Below are positions 15,827-23,292 of a DNA stretch of 32,900 nucleotides, in pieces; position 1 is the first letter of the stretch; every line of letters starts with the position of its first letter. Below the pieces are notes generated by a model. The model saw nothing but the letters and a program-made list of their open reading frames with translations. It was not told the origin of the DNA and did no database searches. Where the stretch lies: positions 1-32,900 of the forward strand of contig NZ_JAJUFV010000013.1 in the NCBI RefSeq assembly GCF_029263575.1. The letters are read 5' to 3'. Source of the stretch: Microbacterium sp. (GTDB lineage Bacteria > Actinomycetota > Actinomycetes > Actinomycetales > Microbacteriaceae). Both the position numbers and the translations under genes were made by a program.

Positions 15827-15855
15827 CCCATGCGCGGGGCGTTCAACAGCCCGGG
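15827..15855 (-). promoter_or_regulatory. Family B promoter of the nuclease operon (minus strand)
   Basis: Reading the minus strand: CCCGGG (15855-15850), 17 bp, GCG-CATGGG (box 15832-15827). The predicted start near 15820 leaves a leader of about 33 nt carrying GGAGGAA before ATG 15787. It is back-to-back with the family A element at 15864, so the two families drive divergent operons from one short gap. Confidence 0.5.
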
Positions 15856-15863
15856 CGGAGGGC

Positions 15864-15877
15864 TTGCCGTAGAGCAG
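15864..15877 (+). promoter_or_regulatory. Family A element, predicted leaderless
   Basis: TTGCCGTAGAGCAG, only 5 bp before ATG 15883. If TAGAGC (15870-15875) is the -10 core, transcription would begin at or next to the start codon. No properly spaced ribosome binding site is present. Confidence 0.6.
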
Positions 15878-15882
15878 GGGGC

Positions 15883-16446
15883 ATGAGCGATTCCATGACG
15901 ATGACCGCCCCCACCGACCAGACCGTCGACCCCACTGCCGCCGAGACGCGTCAGGACGATGCGCCGGCCAGGAACGGTGCCCGCAAGAAGCGTTCCGCGA
16001 CCGGCGCGAAGTCGGGCCGCGGCCGGAAGGGCCTCACGCCGGCGGACGTGCGGGCGGTGCTGCGCAAGCATCAGGACCTCACCGAGGCCACCGACGAGCA
16101 GCGGACGATGCTCGCCGCCGCGCTCGGGAAGCCGGGCGCCGACGTCGACCAGCTGACCGAGATCATCCTCACCAGCGCTCGCGTCGACATGGGCGCGATC
16201 AGCGACCTCACCGAGATCGGCGAGCGGGAGGGCGCCGTCAAGCGTGCGATCGCCGCGATGCAGCTCACCGCGGACCGTGCCCGCGCGAAGGCGGTGTGGC
16301 ACTTGCTGGTGACCCTCGACGTCGTCACCGGCAACGCCCCCGGGAATGACGGCGACCTGGCGGAAGGCATCGCGACGGCGATCGACGACATCACCGACGA
16401 GCACGCCGCACAGCTCGACGCAGTGCGCTTCCTCGCGTCCCGCTGA
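15883..16446 (+). CDS. 187-aa protein with a basic N-terminus, first gene of the second transfer block
   Basis: ATG 15883 gives 187 residues. Residues 1-50 are disordered and rich in Asp/Thr and then Lys/Arg (ARKKRSATGAKSGRGRKG). The remainder is mostly helical (LTPADVRAVLRKHQDLTEA; a region with TEIILTSARVDMGAISDL; a long helix ending KAVWHLLVTLDVV). No family was recognised. It directly precedes the TcpC-like and VirB4-like genes but has its own family A element, as does the next gene. A DNA-binding accessory of the transfer apparatus is possible from the basic tail, but this is only a suggestion. The start has no usable ribosome binding site, in line with a leaderless transcript. Confidence 0.7.
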   Translation: MSDSMTMTAPTDQTVDPTAAETRQDDAPARNGARKKRSATGAKSGRGRKGLTPADVRAVLRKHQDLTEATDEQRTMLAAALGKPGADVDQLTEIILTSARVDMGAISDLTEIGEREGAVKRAIAAMQLTADRARAKAVWHLLVTLDVVTGNAPGNDGDLAEGIATAIDDITDEHAAQLDAVRFLASR

Positions 16447-16453
16447 CCAGCGG

Positions 16454-16467
16454 TTGCCGTAGAGCAG
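16454..16467 (+). promoter_or_regulatory. Family A element before the TcpC-VirB4 operon
   Basis: TTGCCGTAGAGCAG with GG before it, 8 bp after the preceding stop codon. The TAGAGC core begins 45 bp before GTG 16505, exactly as at 5434. The leader ends with a strong GAAGGGGGAGG ribosome binding site (16489-16499). Confidence 0.6.
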
Positions 16468-16504
16468 CACGAGAAGACACTCTGACGCGAAGGGGGAGGC
16501 GAGC

Positions 16505-17698
16505 GTGGCCACCACGAAGACACGATCCGGCGGGACGCGGGCGCGCACCGTCCGCAAGAAGGCAGCGCCCCGGAACCGTTCCGAGGAGATCCACACGCGC
16601 GGCAAGTCGGCGTGGGAGACGGCGAACCGGAAGCTGAACCCGAACGCCAGCTACTTCAAGACCCTCCACAAGCGCCAGCGTCTGCTGCGCTGGTACACGT
16701 GGGGCACGTTCTGGCTCACACTCCCCCTCGTGATCTTCGCGTCCATCCTGTACATCGCCAGCGAGGCCGAGGATCCGCTGGACCTCGCCGACGCCTCGGT
16801 TCCGGCGAACTCATCGGACGGCAAAGAGACGGCGTTCGCGGAGATGACGACGTGGCTGAGCGGCGAATACTCCCCGCTGCCCGGCGCGACGATCGTGTCC
16901 TGGGACGGATACACCGTCGAGGAAGCACCCGTCCCTGAGCGCGAGAACGAAGAGAAGCTGCCGTACAGCTTCGAGACGCACAGGTTCACCCTCGCCCAGG
17001 GGACGGCCGCATACTCGGCATCGGTGCAGGTGGCGGTATCGGATGTGCTCGGCGCCGTCGCCACGTCGACGCCGTCGTACACGCCGATCGCGCAGACCGT
17101 GGATCTTCCTGGCGGAGAGCCCGTGTCATGGTTCGGGTACGAACCCGCCTCGGTTCCCAACGCGGTACAGCCCGCCGTCGAGGACTGGGCAAAGGCGTAC
17201 ACGTCGGGCAGCCCCGACGAACTGCATCGCGCTGTCGGAGACCCCGATGCCGACCACATCTACGTACCACTGGTCGGTGTTGAGGAGGTCGCGGAGGTCA
17301 CCGTCGTCGACGCGGCCTACATTCCCGACCCGTCGGCCGGAAGCGACGTGGATGTCGCCGAACAGAACCTCGGCATGTTCGCCCGCGTCGAGGTCGTCCT
17401 GTGGTGGGAGGGACAGGAACGTCCCGAACGCGAAAGCACGTCATCGCGCCCCGCACCGGTCACGTTCGACGTCTTGATCGAGAACCCCAACACGGCCACG
17501 CCTCTCGTGACCGCCTGGGGAGCCCCCGGCAGCGGGCCGTCGCTGGTCGCCTACGAGAACGCCGTCAACGGCGTCTCGGCCGACAGCCTCGAACGCGGCG
17601 AGGACTTCGCGACGCCCACCCCGGAAGCGACCCCGGCAACAGACGGATCGACCGACGAGGACGCCACATCCCCCAGCGACGACGGAGAGGACGACTAA
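16505..17698 (+). CDS. TcpC/VirB8-like conjugation channel protein
   Basis: GTG 16505 gives 397 residues. A basic cytoplasmic N-terminus (1-63) is followed by one membrane helix (about 64-86: WYTWGTFWLTLPLVIFASILYIA) and a large extracytoplasmic part. This part holds two alpha+beta regions, about 100-215 and 220-350, the second with AVEDWAKAYTSGSPDELHRAVGD, fitting the paired NTF2-like domains of TcpC/VirB8-type proteins. The last 40 residues are a disordered Thr/Pro/Glu/Asp tail. These proteins form a scaffold at the membrane of Gram-positive conjugation machines. The stop codon overlaps the VirB4-like start (TAATG, 17696-17700), consistent with a coupled TcpC-VirB4 pair. Confidence 0.75.
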   Translation: MATTKTRSGGTRARTVRKKAAPRNRSEEIHTRGKSAWETANRKLNPNASYFKTLHKRQRLLRWYTWGTFWLTLPLVIFASILYIASEAEDPLDLADASVPANSSDGKETAFAEMTTWLSGEYSPLPGATIVSWDGYTVEEAPVPERENEEKLPYSFETHRFTLAQGTAAYSASVQVAVSDVLGAVATSTPSYTPIAQTVDLPGGEPVSWFGYEPASVPNAVQPAVEDWAKAYTSGSPDELHRAVGDPDADHIYVPLVGVEEVAEVTVVDAAYIPDPSAGSDVDVAEQNLGMFARVEVVLWWEGQERPERESTSSRPAPVTFDVLIENPNTATPLVTAWGAPGSGPSLVAYENAVNGVSADSLERGEDFATPTPEATPATDGSTDEDATSPSDDGEDD

Positions 17699-20289
17699 TG
17701 GGCAAGAAGGGCACTCCCGCGCTCGACATCGCCAAGCATCCGCAGTGGGAGACGCACATCCTCGAGACGTACCCCGATGGTCGGATCCGGTGTGTGCCGG
17801 ATAACTCCGTGTGGCTGGTGCGGGAACTGCCGCAGGCATCCGTTCCCGACGCGGAGTCGGTGCGCGCCGGCGTCGAAGTCGGAGCGTCGCTGGATCGTGC
17901 GCAGCGTGAGATCGCAGACCTCACGCAGAATCCCATCCGCAGGGTCGTATCGAAGAACAACTATCGCGAGATCCAGACCCACTGGGTGAACGTGCCACGC
18001 AAGTTCACGGCCGATCCGGAGAACCCCATCGCCGACCATCTGAACGCGCAGTTCGGCGAAGTTGAGACGTATATGCGCAAGGCGATCCTCGCGGTGCGAC
18101 TCATCCCGACGATGGGTGTCGCGAAGGGTGGCGTCCTTGAACGCGTCGGCAACGCAATCGAGTCGTTCATCGAATCGACCCGGGAGAAGAAGGGCGCCCC
18201 GATCGAGGACTACGACCGCGACGCCATGCAGGTGTCGATCGCCCTGTCTCGGGCTGGTCTCGAGATCCCCGACCCGGCGACGATGTCGATGGCGGACTCC
18301 TGGTTCAACTACGGCAAGGCGGCGTCCGTCCCGACGATTTCGCACGACGACCACATCCACTTCTTCAAGACCCCGCGCGACGCCTACCGCGCTCACGACG
18401 TGTCCCCCCGGGACTGCGCACTGTGGCCTGCGGACGTGAGCGAACATGCGATCACGTTCGCCGCCGTGTCGAAGTTCACGATGTCGGATCAGACGGCCGC
18501 TTCCCCGCTGGCGAGGTGGGTGCTGGCGTTGACGAACCGTGACGTCGAGGCCCGCTGCATCTCGATTCGTGGACGCCTCGAACCCGGCAAGGTCAGTCGA
18601 CAGGAGATCAAGGCTCAGCATTCGAAGTACACAGCCGACCTCGAGGAGCTTCGCGCAGCAGGCAAAGTGACGAATGACGAGTTCGATGAACGCCTCGCGC
18701 AACTGGCGGCGCTAGAGGATGAGTATGCGTACGATCCGCCGCCGACGCTGATCGAGACCAGCATCATCATCGCGTTCTCCGGCGTGGTGGAGGATATCGA
18801 ACAGGTGCAGCCTCCCGGTGTGGAACTATCCCCGATGCTGAACAAGCAGAAGGACGCGTTCGCGGAGATGAAGATCGGCTCGCCCGTGCGTGCGAATCCC
18901 CACCTACTCGAGCCCACGTCAGCCCTAATCGCGTATTCGGGCATCCCGTCGCTGTCGGAGGGTGGCGACTCGCCTCGCGAAGGCACGCTCGTAGGTTTCA
19001 GCGAGATCGACCGGCAGCCGGTGTACATCTCGCCGTCGGCCGCGTTCGAAGGCGACGCAGCGCCGCTGCTGGCCTGTTATGCCGACACCGGCGCCGGCAA
19101 GACAGTGCTGCTGCAGTCGATGGCTGTCGGCATCCACAAGCTCGGCGCGCCGCAACTGATCGTGAACCCGAAGCCGGACTCGTCGATGAAAGACACTCTC
19201 GTCGCCGCGGGTGCTCATCATATGACGCTCTCCGAACTCGAAGGCACAGGACTGCTCGATCCATTCCGCACCTTCTCGGATCCCACCAAGCGGGCGTCGA
19301 ACGCGTACGAGATGATCAATGGCACCAATCCATTTGGTGGCGAGCAGGCGTTCAACGAGTACTCGACGGCGATCTACGCGGCCCTCCGTTACGGGGCATT
19401 CAACGGCGCAGAGGCTACGGGACAGGCGCTGCAGATGGGGGTGGACGCTCGCAAGCCTGACGGCACGCGGCGATTCGATCTGCCACAGTCCGCCGTCGAC
19501 AAGATCTTCGAAGCTGCGGAAGCATCCCCCCTGTTCGGCGCATCGTTCGCGTTCGAGCCGGGCCGTGAACGGTTCCGACTCGGTGACGGGACGCTCCTGG
19601 TGGAGGTCGGCAAATCATCATTCCGCCGCCCTTCCGAGGACGCGCTCGATGTGCGACTGGACACAAACCTCGAGGTGCGCGCATCCGTGAACCTACTGCG
19701 CACGCTCGTGTGGGCCGGTGCGGCTTCGTTGCGTAACCGAGGTGGGGTAATCCACTTCGACGAATCGTGGATGCTCGAGAAGGCTGATGCGACGGTGCTC
19801 GAAGAAGTCGGCCGACTCGCACGCTCATGGGCCGTGTCGGTGTGGCTGTATACGCAGAAGGCCACACCTCACGTGCAGATGGGGCTCAAGTCGTACCTGT
19901 CGCGGGCTCTCATCGGGCATCTCAAGGATCCGATCGAGGCGCGTGCCGCGCTGGACCTGTTCGGGTTCAAGAACGAGCGCATCGTCGACCGGATCGTCGC
20001 CAAGCAGTACACGCACGGTGGGCGCACGCAGAACGATCAGGCACTGCACGCCCAGTTCGAACCGGATCCGGAACGTCCCGGGAAGAAGCGGGTCAAGCGC
20101 GGCTCGGTCTTCTACTCGATCGACCTCAAGGGGCGTGCCGTGCCGACCGAGGTGAAGCTCTCCGAGGAGTTCCAGTACCTGTCGTCGTCGACGCCGGAGG
20201 TCGTCGCTCAGCGCAAGGCCGAGCAGGAGCGTCTCGCGCAGATGAACGGCGACCTCAGCAGCGACGAGGAGTCGCCGTTGGCGGCGTGA
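17698..20289 (+). CDS. VirB4-like conjugation ATPase
   Basis: The start is taken as ATG 17698 in the TAATG overlap with the TcpC-like gene, giving 863 residues; upstream in-frame sequence is the coding region of that gene in another frame. Walker A is ADTGAGKT (K468), Walker B is GVIHFDESWML (D688, E689), and a downstream strand reads VSVWLYTQKATP. The N-terminal 450 residues match the long ATPase-associated domain of VirB4/TraC proteins, including a helical segment with SKYTADLEELRAAGKVTNDEFDERLAQL. It would power assembly or substrate passage in the transfer channel at the cytoplasmic membrane. A long-loop inverted repeat follows 70 bp downstream. Confidence 0.88.
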   Translation: MGKKGTPALDIAKHPQWETHILETYPDGRIRCVPDNSVWLVRELPQASVPDAESVRAGVEVGASLDRAQREIADLTQNPIRRVVSKNNYREIQTHWVNVPRKFTADPENPIADHLNAQFGEVETYMRKAILAVRLIPTMGVAKGGVLERVGNAIESFIESTREKKGAPIEDYDRDAMQVSIALSRAGLEIPDPATMSMADSWFNYGKAASVPTISHDDHIHFFKTPRDAYRAHDVSPRDCALWPADVSEHAITFAAVSKFTMSDQTAASPLARWVLALTNRDVEARCISIRGRLEPGKVSRQEIKAQHSKYTADLEELRAAGKVTNDEFDERLAQLAALEDEYAYDPPPTLIETSIIIAFSGVVEDIEQVQPPGVELSPMLNKQKDAFAEMKIGSPVRANPHLLEPTSALIAYSGIPSLSEGGDSPREGTLVGFSEIDRQPVYISPSAAFEGDAAPLLACYADTGAGKTVLLQSMAVGIHKLGAPQLIVNPKPDSSMKDTLVAAGAHHMTLSELEGTGLLDPFRTFSDPTKRASNAYEMINGTNPFGGEQAFNEYSTAIYAALRYGAFNGAEATGQALQMGVDARKPDGTRRFDLPQSAVDKIFEAAEASPLFGASFAFEPGRERFRLGDGTLLVEVGKSSFRRPSEDALDVRLDTNLEVRASVNLLRTLVWAGAASLRNRGGVIHFDESWMLEKADATVLEEVGRLARSWAVSVWLYTQKATPHVQMGLKSYLSRALIGHLKDPIEARAALDLFGFKNERIVDRIVAKQYTHGGRTQNDQALHAQFEPDPERPGKKRVKRGSVFYSIDLKGRAVPTEVKLSEEFQYLSSSTPEVVAQRKAEQERLAQMNGDLSSDEESPLAA

Positions 20290-20359
20290 ATCTCCCGCCC
20301 CGGTCCGGGGTGGGCATGGGCTGGCGGGCGGTGGGCGCTCGCGCAGTCCGATGAAGAAG

Positions 20360-20412
20360 GGGGCTGGTGTCGGGGACAGGTTGTGGTGGCACTCGTCGTC
20401 GACACCAGCCCC
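20360..20412 (+). terminator. Inverted repeat after the VirB4-like gene
   Basis: A 13-bp perfect inverted repeat (GGGGCTGGTGTCG at 20360-20372, complement at 20400-20412) with a 27-nt loop. It lies between the VirB4-like gene and the next family A element, so termination is the natural reading. The large loop resembles that of the repeat at 13247. Confidence 0.55.
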
Positions 20413-20431
20413 GCCACTGTCTCTGGGGCAC

Positions 20432-20445
20432 TTGCCGTAGAGCAG
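20432..20445 (+). promoter_or_regulatory. Family A element before the soluble FtsK-like gene
   Basis: TTGCCGTAGAGCAG; its TAGAGC core begins 49 bp before TTG 20487. It directly follows the inverted repeat at 20360-20412, so this gene forms a new transcription unit. Confidence 0.6.
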
Positions 20446-20486
20446 GAGGGTGACGGAATCAACTGGCTGGTGGACAGGAGCGGGCG

Positions 20487-22265
20487 TTGAGCGACACGCA
20501 GAGGACGAAGTGGCTGCGCATCAAGGTGCCGGGATTCGACAAGCACAACCGTGACCACATGCGGGCCGCGATCGACCTCGCCAACACGAACACCGGCGTC
20601 GACGGGTGGGAATTCAAGACGTACGAAGCCGACACACAGGAAGTGGTTCTCGTGCGCCGGGCGATCATGCACACGGTCGTCGAAGAGGACGCCCCGAAGC
20701 GTGCCGGTTCCCGCCGTGCGACGCGGAAGATCGAACTCAAGGCGGGAACGAAGCCCTCCGAGGGTGAGAAGATCGCCGCCGATTTCGAATCCGACCCGGA
20801 CAATGCCGGCTACTACCTGACCGACTTCCAGCCGTTCCTCGGGTGGGCGCGGTTGACGAAGCTCACCGACCCGGAGCTGTTGTGCCGTGGCGCGGTCGCC
20901 ACGGCACTGGGGGTGAAGACGTGGGAGGTGCAGGTCGAAGCCGAGAAGAACGGCGGGTTCACCATCGGCCTGCCCGCGAAGTACGTCCCGTCGCGGCACG
21001 ACGAGAAACTGCAGGAAGTCGCCGAGACGCTCGTCGGCACTCCCGGCTGGTACTGGGCACCGAAGCCCACTGAACGTCGCGGCCGGATCGTGCCGTCGTC
21101 GCTGCCGACGTTCCAGGAGACGATCCCGTACCCGAAGAGCCTCCTGCCGAAGCCGACGCTCGGCGTGATCCCCCCGCTGCCGATGGGAGAAGCGCTCGCA
21201 GATCGCGGCGACCAGTCCAACGAGGTGCTGTACCTCAAGTACACCGATGGGCCCCACGTGCAGCTCGGTGGAACATCCGGCAGCGGCAAGTCGGTGACGC
21301 TCAACGGGCTGATCGCGTCTGCTGTCGCCGGCGGCGCCGAACTCGCCATCGCCGACGTCCCGTCGAAGGCCGTCGACTTCGACTCGTGGCGTCCCTTCGT
21401 GCGTCCCGGCGGGTGGGGGTGCGCGTCCTTCGAAGAGAACGCCGTCATGCTGCAGACCCTCTACGACGAGGGCCAGGAGCGAGCGAAGGTCCTCCCCCGG
21501 TACGGGGCGAAGAACCTCACACAGCTGCCCGCGGACGTGCAGAAGACGATGAAGCCGGTGCTCGTCGTCGTCGACGAGATGACCGGCCTGTTCGCGATGC
21601 AGTCCGTCCCCAAGGCCCTCCCCGAGGATCATCCGCTCGTCCTCACCGCACAGTCTGGGAACCTCGCCCGCGAGCTGATCATCCAGTACCTCGAGAAGAT
21701 CGCCGCCGAGCTGCGATTCGTCGGCATCCATCTGCTCACCGCCACGCAGGTGGCGTCCACGTCGACGGGCATCTCGACAGCGTTCCGTACGAACCTGCCC
21801 CACAAGGTGCTCCTCGGGGCTCGTGCCACCGCCGGCAACCGGAAGCTCGTGCTCCGCGACCCGAACGGCGCCCCCGAAGTTCCCACCCATATCGCCGAAG
21901 ACGGCGGCGTGGCACGCGGTGTGGGGATCGCCGAGCTCGAAGGCCGCGAACCGGCCGTGTTCAAGTCGTTCTACGCATCCGACGCGGACCTGATCGCGAT
22001 GCTCCACGAGCGCGGCATCACCGGGCATCCAGAAGGGAAGCTCGATTCGATCACGCGCCCGGATCCGCGCGCCGTCGCCGCACTGTTCCCCCACCTTGCA
22101 GACCTGCAGCAGAAGCAGGCCGAAGCCGCACAGGCGCACTTCGATGACTCCGGTCGCGCCCCGGACGCGTGGGAGATCGACCCGACCACGGGCGAACGTC
22201 TCACCGGGTATGCACGGGCGAACGCGGCCCGTCACGCCGTCACCGAGGCCACTGGCCGCGCATGA
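20487..22265 (+). CDS. Soluble FtsK/SpoIIIE-like (TraD/TraB-type) DNA motor
   Basis: TTG 20487 is the start because CAGGAG (20475-20480) lies 6 nt upstream and no in-frame ATG precedes the conserved region; 592 residues. Walker A is GGTSGSGKS (261-269), Walker B is VLVVVDEMTGLF (D363, E364), followed by ELRFVGIHLLTATQVAST and LPHKVLLGARA, the sensor and arginine-finger-like region of FtsK/TraD motors. There is no transmembrane segment, unlike the motor encoded at 6258. The N-terminal 230 residues are an additional domain with no clear relatives to me. Candidate roles are substrate recruitment to the VirB4/TcpC channel or double-stranded DNA transfer. Its operon continues with the acidic and membrane proteins. 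Confidence 0.85.
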   Translation: MSDTQRTKWLRIKVPGFDKHNRDHMRAAIDLANTNTGVDGWEFKTYEADTQEVVLVRRAIMHTVVEEDAPKRAGSRRATRKIELKAGTKPSEGEKIAADFESDPDNAGYYLTDFQPFLGWARLTKLTDPELLCRGAVATALGVKTWEVQVEAEKNGGFTIGLPAKYVPSRHDEKLQEVAETLVGTPGWYWAPKPTERRGRIVPSSLPTFQETIPYPKSLLPKPTLGVIPPLPMGEALADRGDQSNEVLYLKYTDGPHVQLGGTSGSGKSVTLNGLIASAVAGGAELAIADVPSKAVDFDSWRPFVRPGGWGCASFEENAVMLQTLYDEGQERAKVLPRYGAKNLTQLPADVQKTMKPVLVVVDEMTGLFAMQSVPKALPEDHPLVLTAQSGNLARELIIQYLEKIAAELRFVGIHLLTATQVASTSTGISTAFRTNLPHKVLLGARATAGNRKLVLRDPNGAPEVPTHIAEDGGVARGVGIAELEGREPAVFKSFYASDADLIAMLHERGITGHPEGKLDSITRPDPRAVAALFPHLADLQQKQAEAAQAHFDDSGRAPDAWEIDPTTGERLTGYARANAARHAVTEATGRA

Positions 22266-22302
22266 CCACCGCACTATCGCTGTCTGAAAGGAATCCCCTC
22301 TG

Positions 22303-22839
22303 ATGAACACCCCCACGGAAGTCGACACCGTCGGCGCCGACCCTGCACTGCTCGGCGCCGGAGAAGACCAGTTCGTGCTGCAGGGTCCCGGTGACGGGCA
22401 GGTCACCTACGGCGACTCGCGCACCGACATCGTCAACCAGCTGTTCGACGCGCACAAGGAAGCCGCAACGCCAGAAGACCGGTTCCAGGTGCGACTCGAG
22501 ATCCTCGTGGAGCTCGCCAACACGGTGCAGGCGCAGGTCGTCGGCAAGCTCGTCGAGGACGGCGCCGAACTGCCCGACGATGAAGACTTCCTCACCGTCC
22601 TGCTCCACGACCGTTCCGAGAAGACGATCGCGTTCGAAGAGTGGGACGTCGAGGGCCTCCCCCTGTTCCTCATCGCGACCGGCTACGCGCCCTACTCGGA
22701 GATCCCCCGCCCCACAGGTGAGGAGGTCGTCTGGCTCGACCCGGCGAACGAGACCACGTTCCTCACGGCGCTCGAATCGCTCGGCCTGGTCGAACTGCTC
22801 GTGAAGGATCCCTCGCTCGTCCCTGACCCTGCCGAGTAG
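22303..22839 (+). CDS. 178-aa acidic hypothetical protein
   Basis: ATG 22303 follows GAAAGGA by about 10 nt, giving 178 residues, strongly acidic (runs such as EDGAELPDDEDF) and without membrane segments. A helix with DIVNQLFDAHKEAATPEDRF and a hydrophobic strand region (EEWDVEGLPLFLIATGYAP) suggest a compact fold. No family was recognised. It lies 37 bp after the soluble motor gene and 6 bp before a membrane protein gene, so it belongs to that transfer operon. A CATGAC box preceded by GCG (22261-22266) overlaps the end of the motor gene but lacks a good -35 partner. Confidence 0.7.
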   Translation: MNTPTEVDTVGADPALLGAGEDQFVLQGPGDGQVTYGDSRTDIVNQLFDAHKEAATPEDRFQVRLEILVELANTVQAQVVGKLVEDGAELPDDEDFLTVLLHDRSEKTIAFEEWDVEGLPLFLIATGYAPYSEIPRPTGEEVVWLDPANETTFLTALESLGLVELLVKDPSLVPDPAE

Positions 22840-22845
22840 CCCGCC

Positions 22846-23253
22846 ATGAGCACGAAAACGTCGGGCGCCGCGACGGACTCGATGTGGGTTCGCATCGCCG
22901 ACAGCTATCGGCGCATCATCGTCGGCTGGGTGTGGCTGATCCCCGCCCTGACGGGGTGCGTCGGGCTCGTGTCGTCGGTGTTCAGCACGCGCGTGTTCCT
23001 CGCCCTCTGGGCGGGCCTGGCCGTGTTCGCTGCCCTCACCGTCGTCACGCTCCTGTTGCGCGGCATCCGCATCCCGGCCGGGTGGGCGGTGACGATCGTG
23101 CTGCTGCCGTTCATCGGCGAGGTCGGCGTGATGTCGTACTTCATGCTGCTCCTCGCCGCGGGCGCCTACATCGCGCTGCTCGCTGTCTACGGCGTCTTCG
23201 CCGCGATCGCGTCCGTCGCCCGTGGCAGGCAGTCGGTTCCGGCGACCGTGTGA
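22846..23253 (+). CDS. 135-aa polytopic membrane protein
   Basis: ATG 22846 starts 6 bp after the preceding stop; the ribosome binding site is weak, so translational coupling is likely. Of 135 residues, about 100 lie in three or four hydrophobic helices (about 26-46, 50-71, 78-99 and 100-125), with a polar N-terminus and the basic end RGRQSVPATV. Its small size and position in a transfer operon would suit a VirB3/VirB6-type or other channel subunit, but there is no clear sequence signature. It is the last gene before the family B promoter of the sigma-like gene. Confidence 0.65.
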   Translation: MSTKTSGAATDSMWVRIADSYRRIIVGWVWLIPALTGCVGLVSSVFSTRVFLALWAGLAVFAALTVVTLLLRGIRIPAGWAVTIVLLPFIGEVGVMSYFMLLLAAGAYIALLAVYGVFAAIASVARGRQSVPATV

Positions 23254-23257
23254 CCGT

Positions 23258-23286
23258 GCCGGGATTCGACGGAGGATGCGCATGGT
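23258..23286 (+). promoter_or_regulatory. Family B promoter of sigma-like gene 1, leaderless
   Basis: GCCGGG (23258-23263) continuing ATTC, 17 bp, then GCG-CATGGT (box 23281-23286). GTG 23293 follows after exactly 6 nt. The nearest purine-rich site (GGAGG, 23270-23274) would suit the out-of-frame ATG 23282 instead, so a leaderless start at 23293 explains the observed reading frame best. Confidence 0.6.
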
Positions 23287-23292
23287 TCACGT

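Noticed and set aside
20208..22406. A 732-codon minus-strand frame opposite the soluble motor gene
   Set aside because: It is antisense to a gene with clear ATPase motifs, with arginine-rich low-information sequence and no start signal.
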